This document shows, one piece after another, positions 16,088 to 25,228 of a stretch of 64,000 bases of DNA. Origin of the DNA: Methanobacteriota archaeon. Its GTDB lineage: Archaea > Halobacteriota > Methanomicrobia > Methanomicrobiales > Methanoculleaceae. Below the pieces are notes generated by a model. The model saw only the letters and a list, made by a program, of their open reading frames with translations, was not told the DNA's origin and did no database searches. The stretch covers positions 1 to 64,000 of the forward strand of contig JAEWLJ010000007.1 in the NCBI GenBank assembly GCA_023393455.1, in the 5' to 3' direction. The translations under genes were made by a program, and so were the position numbers. Numbering within the stretch: the stretch's first letter is position 1; every line of letters begins with the position of its first letter.

Positions 16088-19000
16088 ATGGAGGTCTCGC
16101 CTGCTGTCGCCCGGTACTTTGAGGAGATCGAGGCCGGGCTTCTGGCCGCGATGCAGATCGCCGCCGCCGCACGCGCTCGGGGGCTCGATCCGAGAACAGA
16201 GATCGAGATCCCGGTGGCAAGCGACCTCGCCGACCGTGTCGAGGCGCTCCTCGGCTACAAAGGGATCGCGGCCCGGCTACGGGAACTCGAGCAGAATATG
16301 TCCCGTGAGGAGGCGGCGCTCAAGATAGGCGACGATTTCGTGGCGCGGAAGTTCGGCGAGACGGCGCCGGAAGAGATCCTCGACCACGCCATCCGTGCCG
16401 CGATGGCGATCCTGACGGAGGGGGTGGTGGCCGCCCCGACGGAAGGGATCGGGAAGGTCAGTCTCGGGAAGAACGACGACGGGACGGACTACCTGAAGAT
16501 CTTCTACGCAGGGCCGATCCGGAGCGCGGGCGGGACGGCACAGGCGCTCTCGGTGCTGGTGGGCGACTACGTCCGTCAGGCGCTCGGGATCAACCGCTAC
16601 ATCCCCCGACCGGAGGAGGTGGAACGCTACATCGAGGAGATCCGGCAGTACAACAACATCATGAGCCTGCAGTATCTCCCGAGCGAGAAGGAACTCCGGA
16701 TGATCATCGAGAACTGCCCGGTCTGCATCGACGGCGAACCGACCGAGCAGCAGGAGGTGAGCGGCTACCGGAACCTGGAGCGGGTGGAGACGAACACCGT
16801 CCGGGGCGGGATGGCGCTCGTGGTCGCGGAGGGGATGGCGCTGAAGGCCCCGAAGGTCCTCAAAAACGTCCGCAAGATGAAGATGCAGGGCTGGGACTGG
16901 ATCGAGGAGCTGATCAGCGGCGGCCCGAAGAGCGACGACGATGCAAGCGCCGCGATCAAACCGAAAGACAAGTACATCCGCGACCTGATCGGCGGGAGGC
17001 CGGTCTTTTCCTACCCGATGCGCAAGGGCGGGTTCCGGCTCCGCCTCGGCCGGGCGAGGAACACCGGGTTTGCGGCCGCCGGCCTGAATCCCGCGACGAT
17101 GCACATCCTCGGGGATTTCCTCGCGGTCGGGACGCAGATGAAGGTCGAACGGCCCGGGAAGGCGGCAGGGATCGTGCCGGTGGACTCGATCCAGGGGCCG
17201 ACGGTCAAACTCCGGAGCGGGGAGGTTCGCCGGGTGGACGACGCGGCGGAGGCCCGGCGGCTTGCCGGGCAGGTGGACGAGATCCTGGACGTCGGCGAGA
17301 TGCTGGTCAGTTTCGGGGAGTTCATGGAGAACAACCACCCGTTGATGCCCCCGAGTTACTGCGAGGAGTGGTGGATGCTCGAGGGCGGCCCCCGCCACCC
17401 GGAGAGCGAACTGGAGGCGATCGAGTTCGCGCTCGACGGGGCTCCGCTCCACCCCGATTATACCTACATGTGGGACGACGTCGCCCCGGACGACATCGCC
17501 CGACTCGCGGAAGCGGTCGGCACCGGCGGGAAGATCGAGGATGGGGTGCTGATGATCCCGAACACCCCGGAGGTGAAGGCGATCCTCGAGGAACTCCTGG
17601 TTCCCCACCGCCTTGCCGGGGACCGGATTGCGATCAGTGAGCACCTGGTGCTCCTCGCCTGCCTCGGGCTGACGCTGCAACTCACGAAGCGTCCGGCGTG
17701 GGAGGATGCCCCGATGGAAGACCCGCTCGATCTCGTGATGCACCTCTCGGGCTTTACGGTGCGCTCGCGGGCGGGAACCCGTATCGGCGGGAGGATGGGC
17801 CGGCCGGGGAAGTCGAAACAGCGCGAGATGAAACCGCCGCCCCACTCGCTCTTTCCCATCGGTGACGAGGGCGGCGCCCGCCGGTCATTCCAGGCGGCCT
17901 GCTCCTCGAAACCCCGGTCGAACACCGACGGCGGGGTGATCGAGGCAGATGTCGGGGAGCGGCAGTGCCCCGCCTGCGGCGCCTTCTCCTACAAGAACCT
18001 CTGCGAGTGCGGGGCGCACACGAACCCGGTCTTCCGGTGCCCGAAGTGCAACAAGGACGTCGGGCAGGACGTCTGCCCCCGGTGCAACGTGGCGACGGTC
18101 TGCCTCCAGAAGGTCACGATCAACGTGAAAGCGGAGTATACGGCGGCGATGGATAACCTCGGGGTGCGCGAGTCCTCGGTCGCGCTCTTAAAGGGCGTGA
18201 AGGGCCTGATATCCCGCGAACGGCCGGTGGAGCCGATCGAGAAGGGGATTCTCCGGGCGTTGCAGAACATTTATGTCTTCAAGGACGGCACCGTCCGCTA
18301 CGATATGATCGACCTTCCCCTGACTCATTTCCGGCCGGACGAGGTCGGCGTCCCCGTCGAGCGGCTCCGCGAACTCGGCTACACCCACGATACCTACGGC
18401 CGGGAACTCGCCGGCCCCGACCAGGTGCTCGAACTCCGCCACCAAGACATCCTTGTCTCGGAGGACTGCGGCGAGTGGCTCGTCCGGGTGGCGAAGTTCG
18501 TCGACGACCTCCTGGTGCGGCTGTACGGGCTGGAACCCTTCTACCGGGCCGAGAAACCGCTCGACCTTGTGGGGCAACTCCTGATGGGGCTTGCCCCGCA
18601 CACGAGCGCCGGGGTTCTCGTCCGGCTGATCGGGTTCTCGAAGGCGCCGGTCGGCTATGGCCACCCATTCTTCCACGCGGCGAAACGGCGGAACTGTTTT
18701 GCAGGCGACACGGAGATCACCGTCTCGGACGGGCGGGGGTGGACGACGATGCCGATCCGCCAGTTCGTCATGGAGAACTTCGATCTCTCGAAACCGGGGA
18801 TCGACCACGTGGGAACGTTCTACTCGGATCCGAAGCAGCCGTTCTACGTCAGGAGCATCGATCCGCAGGGCAAGGTCAGCCTGAAGAAAGTGACGTCCGT
18901 CTCCGTCCACCGCGCCCCGGCGCACCTCGTCCGGTTCGTGACACGGCGGGGGAAGGTCCTTACGGTGACGCCCGACCACGCGATGCTGGTCTGGGACACG

Positions 19001-19942
19001 GACTACCTCCGCAAGATCCGGGCGCTCGAGGTCGCGATCGGCGACCGCGTCCCGGTGGAGGAGGGGGGTTTCGTCGTCAGTGATGAGATCGCCAGCCGCG
19101 AGACGGTGCAGGCGCTCGACGACCGGGTCTACTGCCTGACGGTCGCCGAGAACCATACGCTCGTCGCGAACGGGATCTTCTGCGGGCAGTGCGACGGCGA
19201 CGAGGACTGCGTGATGCTCCTCCTCGACGGCCTGATCAACTTCTCTCGCGCGTACCTCCCCGAGACCCGGGGCGGGACGATGGACGCCCCGCTCGTCCTG
19301 ACCAGCCGGATCGACCCCTCAGAGGTCGACAAGGAGAGCCACAACGTCGATGTCTGCGACCACTACCCGATCGAGGTCTACAACGGCTGCCTCGCCTACG
19401 CCCACCCGAAGGACCTCGATAAATACGTCGACCGGGTGGAGCGGCGGCTCGGCACCCCGGCCCAGGTCGAGGGGTTCTCCTTCACCCACCCGACCTCGAA
19501 CATCTCGGCGGGGCCGCTCGAGTCGACCTACACGAAACTCGGGTCGATGCTCGACAAACTCGATGCGGAGCTCGACCTCGCGAAGAGGATCCGGGCGGTG
19601 GATGAGGACGACGTCGCGGAGAGGGTTTTGAACACCCACTTCATCCGCGACCTCCAGGGGAACCTGAACGCGTTCTCGAAGCAGAAAGTCCGGTGCACGA
19701 AGTGCAACGCGAAGTACCGGCGGATGCCGCTTGCAGGGAAGTGCACCCGCTGCGGCAGCAACGTCATTCCGACCGTCCACGAGGGCTCGGTGAAGAAGTA
19801 CCTGGAGATGTCGCGCAACATCTGCACAACCTACGCGATATCGGACTACACGAAGCAGCGGGTGGAGGTGCTCTTCATGCAGATCGAGTCGACCTTCGGC
19901 GAGCCCCCGGAGAAGCAGCTCGGGCTTGCGGATTTTATGTAG
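16088..19942 (+). CDS. polC: DNA polymerase II (PolD) large subunit DP2 with intein
   Basis: The 1284-residue precursor is the catalytic subunit of archaeal family D DNA polymerase. Landmarks are the GPIRSAGGTAQALS stretch near residue 145, a zinc-binding region (CPACGAFSYKNLCECGAHT, then further CxxC pairs) near 625-670, the active-site QCDGDEDCVML motif after residue 1030, and the C-terminal zinc ribbon CTKCNAKYR...CTRCGSN near 1205-1230. An intein of 165 residues interrupts the protein immediately before CDGDED. Splicing would leave a 1119-residue polymerase, the usual size. The small subunit DP1 is not in the window. ATG 16088 overlaps an alternative ATG four bases earlier that is out of frame. 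Confidence 0.97.
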   Translation: MEVSPAVARYFEEIEAGLLAAMQIAAAARARGLDPRTEIEIPVASDLADRVEALLGYKGIAARLRELEQNMSREEAALKIGDDFVARKFGETAPEEILDHAIRAAMAILTEGVVAAPTEGIGKVSLGKNDDGTDYLKIFYAGPIRSAGGTAQALSVLVGDYVRQALGINRYIPRPEEVERYIEEIRQYNNIMSLQYLPSEKELRMIIENCPVCIDGEPTEQQEVSGYRNLERVETNTVRGGMALVVAEGMALKAPKVLKNVRKMKMQGWDWIEELISGGPKSDDDASAAIKPKDKYIRDLIGGRPVFSYPMRKGGFRLRLGRARNTGFAAAGLNPATMHILGDFLAVGTQMKVERPGKAAGIVPVDSIQGPTVKLRSGEVRRVDDAAEARRLAGQVDEILDVGEMLVSFGEFMENNHPLMPPSYCEEWWMLEGGPRHPESELEAIEFALDGAPLHPDYTYMWDDVAPDDIARLAEAVGTGGKIEDGVLMIPNTPEVKAILEELLVPHRLAGDRIAISEHLVLLACLGLTLQLTKRPAWEDAPMEDPLDLVMHLSGFTVRSRAGTRIGGRMGRPGKSKQREMKPPPHSLFPIGDEGGARRSFQAACSSKPRSNTDGGVIEADVGERQCPACGAFSYKNLCECGAHTNPVFRCPKCNKDVGQDVCPRCNVATVCLQKVTINVKAEYTAAMDNLGVRESSVALLKGVKGLISRERPVEPIEKGILRALQNIYVFKDGTVRYDMIDLPLTHFRPDEVGVPVERLRELGYTHDTYGRELAGPDQVLELRHQDILVSEDCGEWLVRVAKFVDDLLVRLYGLEPFYRAEKPLDLVGQLLMGLAPHTSAGVLVRLIGFSKAPVGYGHPFFHAAKRRNCFAGDTEITVSDGRGWTTMPIRQFVMENFDLSKPGIDHVGTFYSDPKQPFYVRSIDPQGKVSLKKVTSVSVHRAPAHLVRFVTRRGKVLTVTPDHAMLVWDTDYLRKIRALEVAIGDRVPVEEGGFVVSDEIASRETVQALDDRVYCLTVAENHTLVANGIFCGQCDGDEDCVMLLLDGLINFSRAYLPETRGGTMDAPLVLTSRIDPSEVDKESHNVDVCDHYPIEVYNGCLAYAHPKDLDKYVDRVERRLGTPAQVEGFSFTHPTSNISAGPLESTYTKLGSMLDKLDAELDLAKRIRAVDEDDVAERVLNTHFIRDLQGNLNAFSKQKVRCTKCNAKYRRMPLAGKCTRCGSNVIPTVHEGSVKKYLEMSRNICTTYAISDYTKQRVEVLFMQIESTFGEPPEKQLGLADFM
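18695..19189 (+). other. Mini-intein in PolD DP2
   Basis: Residues 870-1034 of the DP2 precursor form an intein. Block A begins with Cys870 (CFAGDTEITV), block B has TVTPDHAML with the catalytic Thr and His, and blocks F/G read YCLTVAENHTLVANG then IFCGQ before extein Cys1035. The spacing between blocks B and F is too short for a LAGLIDADG endonuclease, so it cannot home by itself. It ends in Gln rather than Asn, as in the PolII intein of Pyrococcus abyssi, and the usual penultimate His is Gly. Insertion just before the active-site CDGDED is a site shared by DP2 inteins. Confidence 0.92.
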
Positions 19943-20043
19943 AGGGGCCGGAGGGCGCCGGAGGGCGTGCCGGGATCGCGTCTCCGCCCGCCGGGGCCGC
20001 CCGCCATCAAGCTCATTACTTTTGAGGTTCAAGAGGTACAGGC

Positions 20044-20126
20044 GCGAGTGTTACCGAGCGGCCAAAGGTGATCGACTCAAGATCGATTCTCGAAGGAGTT
20101 CGCAGGTTCGAATCCTGCCACTCGCA
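20044..20126 (+). tRNA. tRNA-Leu (anticodon CAA)
   Basis: The sequence folds as a class II tRNA. Acceptor GCGAGTG pairs with CACTCGC, the D-arm contains GAGCGG, the anticodon stem-loop is ATCGA-CTCAAGA-TCGAT with CAA at 20078-20080, a long variable arm follows, and the T-arm is GCAGG-TTCGAAT-CCTGC. The discriminator is A and CCA is not encoded. A poly-T stretch follows at 20131-20136. A low-GC gene island starts directly downstream. Confidence 0.95.
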
Positions 20127-20362
20127 TTCTGTTTTTGGGTTATAGTTAGTATCTTGAACATGCAATGCAACCGCCATTATCACTGGGCGCGCTCTATACT
20201 GACCACTTGTAAGAGTTATACCATCTCTACGAAGAGATATAGGGATGTATCTTGAAAAAGGCCCTTGCCACCAATGCTCCTAGAATGACTAAAACTTCAA
20301 CACTTTTTCTATGAATCCGGTTAATCTTTATACCGTTGGGTAAAAACTCCTTATAGAATATA

Positions 20363-21259
20363 ATGCTTGATGGGCCGAGAACTGTTGGAGGGGACGTTCC
20401 TCAACCGCTTATAAGTGTTATAGACAAACTATTGAGTGAATTCATGGATTGTGTTAAAGAAATACACAAATCGAGAGGATTGAGAAGAGCGGTTACAAGG
20501 TCAATGCTTTCTTGTAACACTTTAGTTTTATTGGGTTTTGATAATATATCCGTAATAGGTAAACCACAAGATGGAATACCCTCATCTATATATGTCGATC
20601 TTTCGCGGCATCTGGTAAAACCTCACGATGCCTTGTATATTGCGCAGTGGGATTTTGGCTACGAAGATCCATTTCTCATCGCCATTCCGAGGAATACTCT
20701 TGAACAAACAACGGAAGAAAGAAAACCAGTTCTAGAAGCTATTGCAAGTTTACATGTTGAATCTGAATACACGAGAGTGATAAAAATTACAAGTTTGATT
20801 CAAGTTAATCCGTTATTTGGGCCAGCATCTTATTCCTTAGATGAAAGATTGGTTTTTGTTTTAATGCCATTTAAAGAAAATTTGACAACAGTATATAATA
20901 CAATCATCAAACCGACAGTTGAATCTCACGATTTGGTTTGCAGAAGAGCAGATGACTTTAAAACGAATAGAGCAATTATGCATGATATTTGGAAGGCTAT
21001 TTGCGAAGCAAGGTTCATTATCGCTGATTTAACGGGATTAAATGCAAATGTGATGTATGAATTGGGTATTGCGCATACAATTGGTAAGGAAACCATATTA
21101 ATGAATCAAGTAGGAGTTGAGGAGCCTGTTAAATTTCCATTTGACATCACACACATACGCAGAATAGAGTATGTGGATAATGCAGTTGGTGGAAAAAAAT
21201 TAGAGGAAGATCTTAGTCAAACAATTAAGCATTTGCTCAATCCTCCCTCAATATCCTGA
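20363..21259 (+). CDS. Nucleoside deoxyribosyltransferase/TIR-like domain protein
   Basis: This 298-residue protein is encoded in AT-rich DNA unlike the flanking GC-rich genome. The N-terminal half has no motif I recognise. The C-terminal half (about residues 165-275) runs RLVFVLMPF, CRRADDF, FIIADLTGLNANVMYELGIAHTIGK. This matches the Rossmann-like fold shared by nucleoside 2-deoxyribosyltransferases and TIR-like NAD-cleaving domains, with the Glu of YELG at the catalytic position. Proteins of this class are often found in defence loci, where they may act on nucleotides or NAD. It lies just after tRNA-Leu and alone on its strand, with no identifiable sensor partner. Function is inferred from fold only. 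Confidence 0.65.
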   Translation: MLDGPRTVGGDVPQPLISVIDKLLSEFMDCVKEIHKSRGLRRAVTRSMLSCNTLVLLGFDNISVIGKPQDGIPSSIYVDLSRHLVKPHDALYIAQWDFGYEDPFLIAIPRNTLEQTTEERKPVLEAIASLHVESEYTRVIKITSLIQVNPLFGPASYSLDERLVFVLMPFKENLTTVYNTIIKPTVESHDLVCRRADDFKTNRAIMHDIWKAICEARFIIADLTGLNANVMYELGIAHTIGKETILMNQVGVEEPVKFPFDITHIRRIEYVDNAVGGKKLEEDLSQTIKHLLNPPSIS

Positions 21260-21953
21260 CAAATTTATACCACTGAAGTCGTCCTAAAAGTACCTCATGA
21301 TTGAAGATCCACATAGTTTAGAACGCTCTTTTATGTGCGCCATAGGAGAATTAAACGGCATCCTGCGTAAAATTCCTGACACGGCTCCCACTGGGCATTC
21401 CCCTCCCAGCAGAGGTGTTTTGGGACAACCTCTTGTATTCTCCATCCTAGGCATGTCCCTCCACGCGATCCACACGCATTTAAAAAGGATACGGTAAGCA
21501 CGGGTATCGCCCAGAATATCTCTCCTGGCATTTGTGCCACAGCCGGTGGCAGCACTTTTCCACCCGCACCCATCCGAGGATACTCGCGGAAAAGGGCGAG
21601 CATTCGTTTGATATTTCGCTCAGTTCATGGGTATTCTTGTTTGAGAGTATGAACTGCTAATTTAAAATTTGTTAATAGCCCATTGATAGTTCGCAGCGGT
21701 GGAGATCATGAGCAGGCAAAAGAGGAAGTAGTCCCTCGATTGTGGGCAATCTATAGAAGTGCTCCTTGGGGTCTAACTGGATTACCCTCTGTTTTTTCTC
21801 CCCCTCGCGCCCTTCCATATAATAGCCAGATTGATGGTCACCCAGTTCCACCCCACTTTGGGAAATAATGGATACTTCTTCTACGTTCTTAAACCGAAAC
21901 GTACTTATCGATTGTCTAGAATCTTTACTTCAAAGTGATATGTGTTGATTTCT
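21260..21953. other. Gene-poor AT-rich spacer
   Basis: I see no convincing gene in this stretch of about 690 bases. Short open frames occur on both strands around 21290-21600, but they overlap each other, lack ribosome-binding sites and match no family I know. It may hold debris from an inserted element. Confidence 0.5.
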
Positions 21954-22643
21954 ATGAGGAATATATTTATAATAGGTCTAACACTTATGGTCACAATCGT
22001 TGCCGTGGGTTGTGTGGATTCTGAAACTAAATCCAACGACATTCAATGGATTGATCTCACTGTTCCACCCGGGCAAAATGCCCCATCTCCAAAAGAAGCC
22101 GGAGCAACATATTTTGAATCTTTGGATTATGGAGATTATGAGAGAAAGGCATTGAGCGTAGATCTAGCAACATTTACCACACGGTGGAATGAAGCCGCTG
22201 AATCAGTATTTGTTGAAGGGAAACCTGCTGTTGATCCAATTCGCTACATAAATGTTCGCTATGCACTAAATACCGTATATTTTGAACACAAACCTCATGG
22301 ATGGGATATGTCAGGTGGTATCCACGAGGAAACAGGAAAGATCGAACACATTGGCATACATGCTCCACTTCGAACCATAGAGGTAGATTCAGCAGCCATG
22401 GCTTGTCTGATCTATGCCGCAAATTCACATATTAGTTTACCAACTGCGGTGTCTGTTGTTGATGATATATGTCAGTCTGTTGTCGAAGAGTCAAATCAGA
22501 CCATTACTCGGATACATGAGGGAGAGAAACTAAGTATGTCGGAGAAAATTGTTCGGGTAGAGCGAACAACATGGGATTTGAAATGTGAGTTCCGTTATGA
22601 TACTTCATTTGGAACGTGGGATTTTGAAGTAGAACCTAATTGA
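21954..22643 (+). CDS. Hypothetical lipoprotein
   Basis: The 229-residue product starts MRNIFIIGL and has a hydrophobic signal ending in a lipobox (VAVGC near residue 20), so it is probably lipid-anchored outside the membrane. The rest is hydrophilic with no motif I recognise; it is acidic and contains WDMSGGIHEETGKIEHIG. ATG 21954 is preferred to an upstream GTG (21942) because the signal peptide begins there. Low GC places it with the accessory island. Its neighbours give no functional clue. Confidence 0.6.
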   Translation: MRNIFIIGLTLMVTIVAVGCVDSETKSNDIQWIDLTVPPGQNAPSPKEAGATYFESLDYGDYERKALSVDLATFTTRWNEAAESVFVEGKPAVDPIRYINVRYALNTVYFEHKPHGWDMSGGIHEETGKIEHIGIHAPLRTIEVDSAAMACLIYAANSHISLPTAVSVVDDICQSVVEESNQTITRIHEGEKLSMSEKIVRVERTTWDLKCEFRYDTSFGTWDFEVEPN

Positions 22644-22700
22644 TAATCCCTATCTCTTTTCCTAACCGTATTGTCGTTCCTAAAACATTTATGCCAACTT

Positions 22701-23031
22701 AAACATACATATGCCCGAAAACTAACAGTAAACATGGCGAAAGCGGGTAAGATATGATATTTTCAACCAGAAGAATGACCCGCTCCACATCGGAATTGTT
22801 GCCGTGAAGAGGTATTAGAGCCATGGCAAAACCGCTGGAATTTGGGCTGGAACTGACCGAGGAGGATGCCCTGTGTTTTTCACCGGTACATGGAAGGTCA
22901 CGAAGAGCTGCCGCAACGCGGGCGTGAAATGTTGCGGATAGCAGTTCGGCTGGCCGGGAAGAAGCAACGTCGATTACCATAGGTATCTGAAAGATATCAG
23001 CAGACTGGAGTTGCCAATATCCAAAGACTAG
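22701..23031 (+). repeat. Diverged and deleted copy of the GNAT toxin module
   Basis: From 22701 (aaacatacatatgcccgaaa) the sequence runs parallel to 26665 onward. The match includes the promoter-like region, the small first gene and, after an internal deletion of about 500 bases, the last codons of the acetyltransferase. The two copies are direct repeats nearly 4 kb apart. Confidence 0.8.
22823..23031 (+). pseudogene. Decayed antitoxin-GNAT fusion remnant
   Basis: The frame starts MAKPLEFGLELTEEDAL, clearly matching the 49-residue gene at 26790. An extra T in the run at 22876-22880 shifts the frame. Downstream nucleotides still match the intact gene (the segment encoding EGHEELPQRGRE). The sequence then jumps into the end of the acetyltransferase gene (YHRYLKDISRLELPIS) and stops at 23031. 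The frameshift and the loss of nearly the whole acetyltransferase make it non-functional. Confidence 0.8.
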
Positions 23032-23334
23032 TTGTTCGCCATTCGCCATGGGGATCTCAAGGGAAGGCACCTGCCGCCACGATACACGGGCCTGCCCGCG
23101 AGCGAGCGATCTCGGTAAAGTCCGGGCCGGTCAACGTGAAACCGGAACAGTTCTTGCAGGTCGCAGGCACGGCCGCGACCCCCGGCTGCATCTCGCCAAG
23201 CCGACGCGAATATCCGTGCCGGCGCTGTTGACAGCACATAACCATCCGGATTCCGGCAGCCGGTTCTTTTCTACAATACACCCCGGTGAGGCAAATTCAT
23301 ATCCCCTGCTCCCGATAGAATGCATTGAACACCT
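23032..23334. other. GC-rich remnant without an assignable gene
   Basis: Base composition returns to high GC here. Both strands have stop-free pieces that look like former coding DNA, for example one ending NVKPEQFLQVAGTAA then CRRC on the plus strand. None has a start, a ribosome-binding site or a family match I can name, so I read it as leftovers at an insertion boundary. Confidence 0.4.
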
Positions 23335-23628
23335 ATGCCCGTCACGCTTGATCAGATCCGGAAAAAGCGGTCCAGGATTCTCGCAATAGCCGGGCGGCAC
23401 GGGGCAACAAACCTGCGGGTCTTCGGATCGGTCGCCCGGGGAGAGACCGGGCCGGAGAGCGACCTCGACCTCCTGGTGGAACTGGAGCCGGGCAGGAGCC
23501 TCCTCGATCACATCGCGCTCATCCAGGACCTGGAGGAAGACCTTGATTGCCGGGTGGACGTGGTGACGGAGACGGCACTCAAGGAACGCTACAAAAAGCG
23601 GATATTCAACGAGGCAGTGCCGTTATGA
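23335..23628 (+). CDS. MNT-type nucleotidyltransferase (MntA antitoxin-like)
   Basis: A 97-residue minimal nucleotidyltransferase with the active-site motif FGSVARGETGPESDLDLLVE near residue 32 and a third acidic strand at DCRVDVV near 76. In MntA-HepT systems this enzyme adds AMP to the HEPN ribonuclease and so neutralises it. Here the HEPN partner that starts in the ATGA overlap is cut to 19 codons, leaving the antitoxin alone. Catalytic residues look complete, so the protein could still be made and active. Confidence 0.85.
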   Translation: MPVTLDQIRKKRSRILAIAGRHGATNLRVFGSVARGETGPESDLDLLVELEPGRSLLDHIALIQDLEEDLDCRVDVVTETALKERYKKRIFNEAVPL

Positions 23629-23684
23629 GGGACGGGAACGAACGGTTCCTCGATATCCTGGAAGCGATCGACAACGATCTGTGA
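23625..23684 (+). pseudogene. HepT (HEPN toxin) remnant
   Basis: The frame opens with ATGA overlap to MntA and reads MRDGNERFLDILEAIDNDL before a stop. This is the usual start of HepT proteins, which then continue for about 90 more residues with the RX4-6H catalytic motif. Everything after residue 19 is missing. The break coincides with a cluster of short TTAGTAG repeats. Confidence 0.7.
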
Positions 23685-23693
23685 AATACTAAT

Positions 23694-23725
23694 TTAGTAG
23701 AAATTAGTAGTTCGTTAGTAGTTCG
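23694..23725 (+). repeat. Short TTAGTAG direct repeats at a truncation point
   Basis: TTAGTAG occurs at 23694, 23704 and 23715, the last two followed by TTCG. They begin ten bases after the broken HepT frame ends, so they may mark a recombination or insertion scar. They are too few and too short to be a CRISPR array. Confidence 0.5.
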
Positions 23726-23830
23726 TGGCAGCGATACCCGGGGAAGGCGCAACAGGATCCCCGGAAATAAAGTCATATATCGGAAAATTATTGGATAGAG
23801 GCCGACGAAAGGAAGCGCTTTCTGAGGCAG

Positions 23831-25228
23831 CTAGGACACTACAGCCGCCTGCGTTAAACCCTGTTCGCTCTTCAGCTGCATTCCTTTCATCACTCTCCGC
23901 ACCCCGATATACGCCAGAATCGGATCGGCAAGGAATGAGATCATATAAAACATCATCACGCTCGTGAAATTGGCAGGAATAATCCCCAGTTGTACAAGAG
24001 ACACGTATGGGATGATCATGCCGATGTTGATGAAGCACGCGATATAGAAGATATAGCGTGTCTGGCCGGTTCCATAGAACACGCTTCTCAGGACCGTACC
24101 GATGCCGAACCCGATATAGGGAATAATCAGCCACCAGAAGGTTTCGGTAGAGTACCTTACCATCTCGGGATTCGGGTTAAAGAACGCAGAAATGCTCTGC
24201 CAGTAAAAGACTCCGAGCAATGCGATCGCAATCATGATCGTGAGCACGAGGAACATCGATGTGATGACGACATTCTTAATCTCACGATAGTTCTTCTCAC
24301 CGAAGTGGTTCCCGACGACAACGCTCGTGCCTTCCCCGAGTGCAAGGACAGGAATGAGCAGTGTCCACATCACCCACATCGCGAGCCCGTAACCGCCGAA
24401 CTCGTTGGTGCCGAGCACGTTCAGCACGAGGAGCAGGCCCATGTATCCTGAATTACGCACGAGTGAGTCGAGCCCGGTCCACCCGCCAACCTTGAACAGC
24501 GGGGCGACATGTTCCCTCCACGTCGTTGAAGCAATGGTTTTCCAATCCAGGTTCAATAGGTGAAGAGTGTAGAGGAGTGAAATAACCATAAGAGTGATTT
24601 TTGAGATCACGTACCCGATTGCCACGCCCTGTATCCCGAGATGAAGCGAGACTGCCGTGTTCGAGATGAGAAAGAGGTCAAGAACCATGTTGAGAATAAC
24701 TGATACCAGAACCAGATAAAGTGCCTCTTTACCCTTCTGCATTGATTTGATGGCGATCAGAAGGAGGAAGGCCACGGCCTCAAACGGCAGAGCAATTGAT
24801 TTTAACACAAGATACTGTGTTGTCATCTGGACGATCTCGACGGGTGTCCCGATCGTCGATACAAACTCCGGAGTGAAGAGGAGGACAATCGATGTGACGA
24901 TAAGGGCAAAGGTCACATGCAGGATCAGGCCTGCTTTCAATATGGATATGACTTTCTCATGATTTCGGTAGTTCTGTGCTACCAGCGCAAGAATCGCGAA
25001 AGGTATGGTTTCGTTGATAATTTCAATCGTGACGGCGATGAATTCGTATTGTTCTGTAATCGCTAATGCATCGTAACTGATCTGGCCGATCCAGAAGATA
25101 TTTGTGAGCTCATAGAATTTGGGAATGAGCATTGCGAGGATCAGAAAACCGATGAAATGCCACGGATAGGCGGGTGTGATAGTATCCCGGTGGCTCTTAA
25201 TGGATTGATATACCGACACGAGAAACAC
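23831..25228 (-). CDS. MATE family efflux transporter
   Basis: A 465-residue membrane protein with about twelve helices in two related halves. The first half has FWIGQISYDALAITEQY, and the second half has GNHFGEKNYREIKNV, placed as in MATE exporters. The family exchanges Na+ or H+ for organic cations, drugs or metabolites. GC content is lower than in the core genes. The gene is isolated, with the broken toxin locus downstream and a rhomboid on the other strand. The substrate cannot be inferred. It could also belong to the polysaccharide-flippase-like branch of the same superfamily, but the length and halves fit MATE. Confidence 0.85.
   Translation of the reverse strand: MFLVSVYQSIKSHRDTITPAYPWHFIGFLILAMLIPKFYELTNIFWIGQISYDALAITEQYEFIAVTIEIINETIPFAILALVAQNYRNHEKVISILKAGLILHVTFALIVTSIVLLFTPEFVSTIGTPVEIVQMTTQYLVLKSIALPFEAVAFLLLIAIKSMQKGKEALYLVLVSVILNMVLDLFLISNTAVSLHLGIQGVAIGYVISKITLMVISLLYTLHLLNLDWKTIASTTWREHVAPLFKVGGWTGLDSLVRNSGYMGLLLVLNVLGTNEFGGYGLAMWVMWTLLIPVLALGEGTSVVVGNHFGEKNYREIKNVVITSMFLVLTIMIAIALLGVFYWQSISAFFNPNPEMVRYSTETFWWLIIPYIGFGIGTVLRSVFYGTGQTRYIFYIACFINIGMIIPYVSLVQLGIIPANFTSVMMFYMISFLADPILAYIGVRRVMKGMQLKSEQGLTQAAVVS

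Noticed and set aside
21284..21603. Several short overlapping open frames on both strands
   Set aside because: No ribosome-binding sites, no family match and mutual overlap; left as spacer.
23694..23725. TTAGTAG repeats as a CRISPR array
   Set aside because: Repeat units are seven bases, only three copies and no spacers of CRISPR length.
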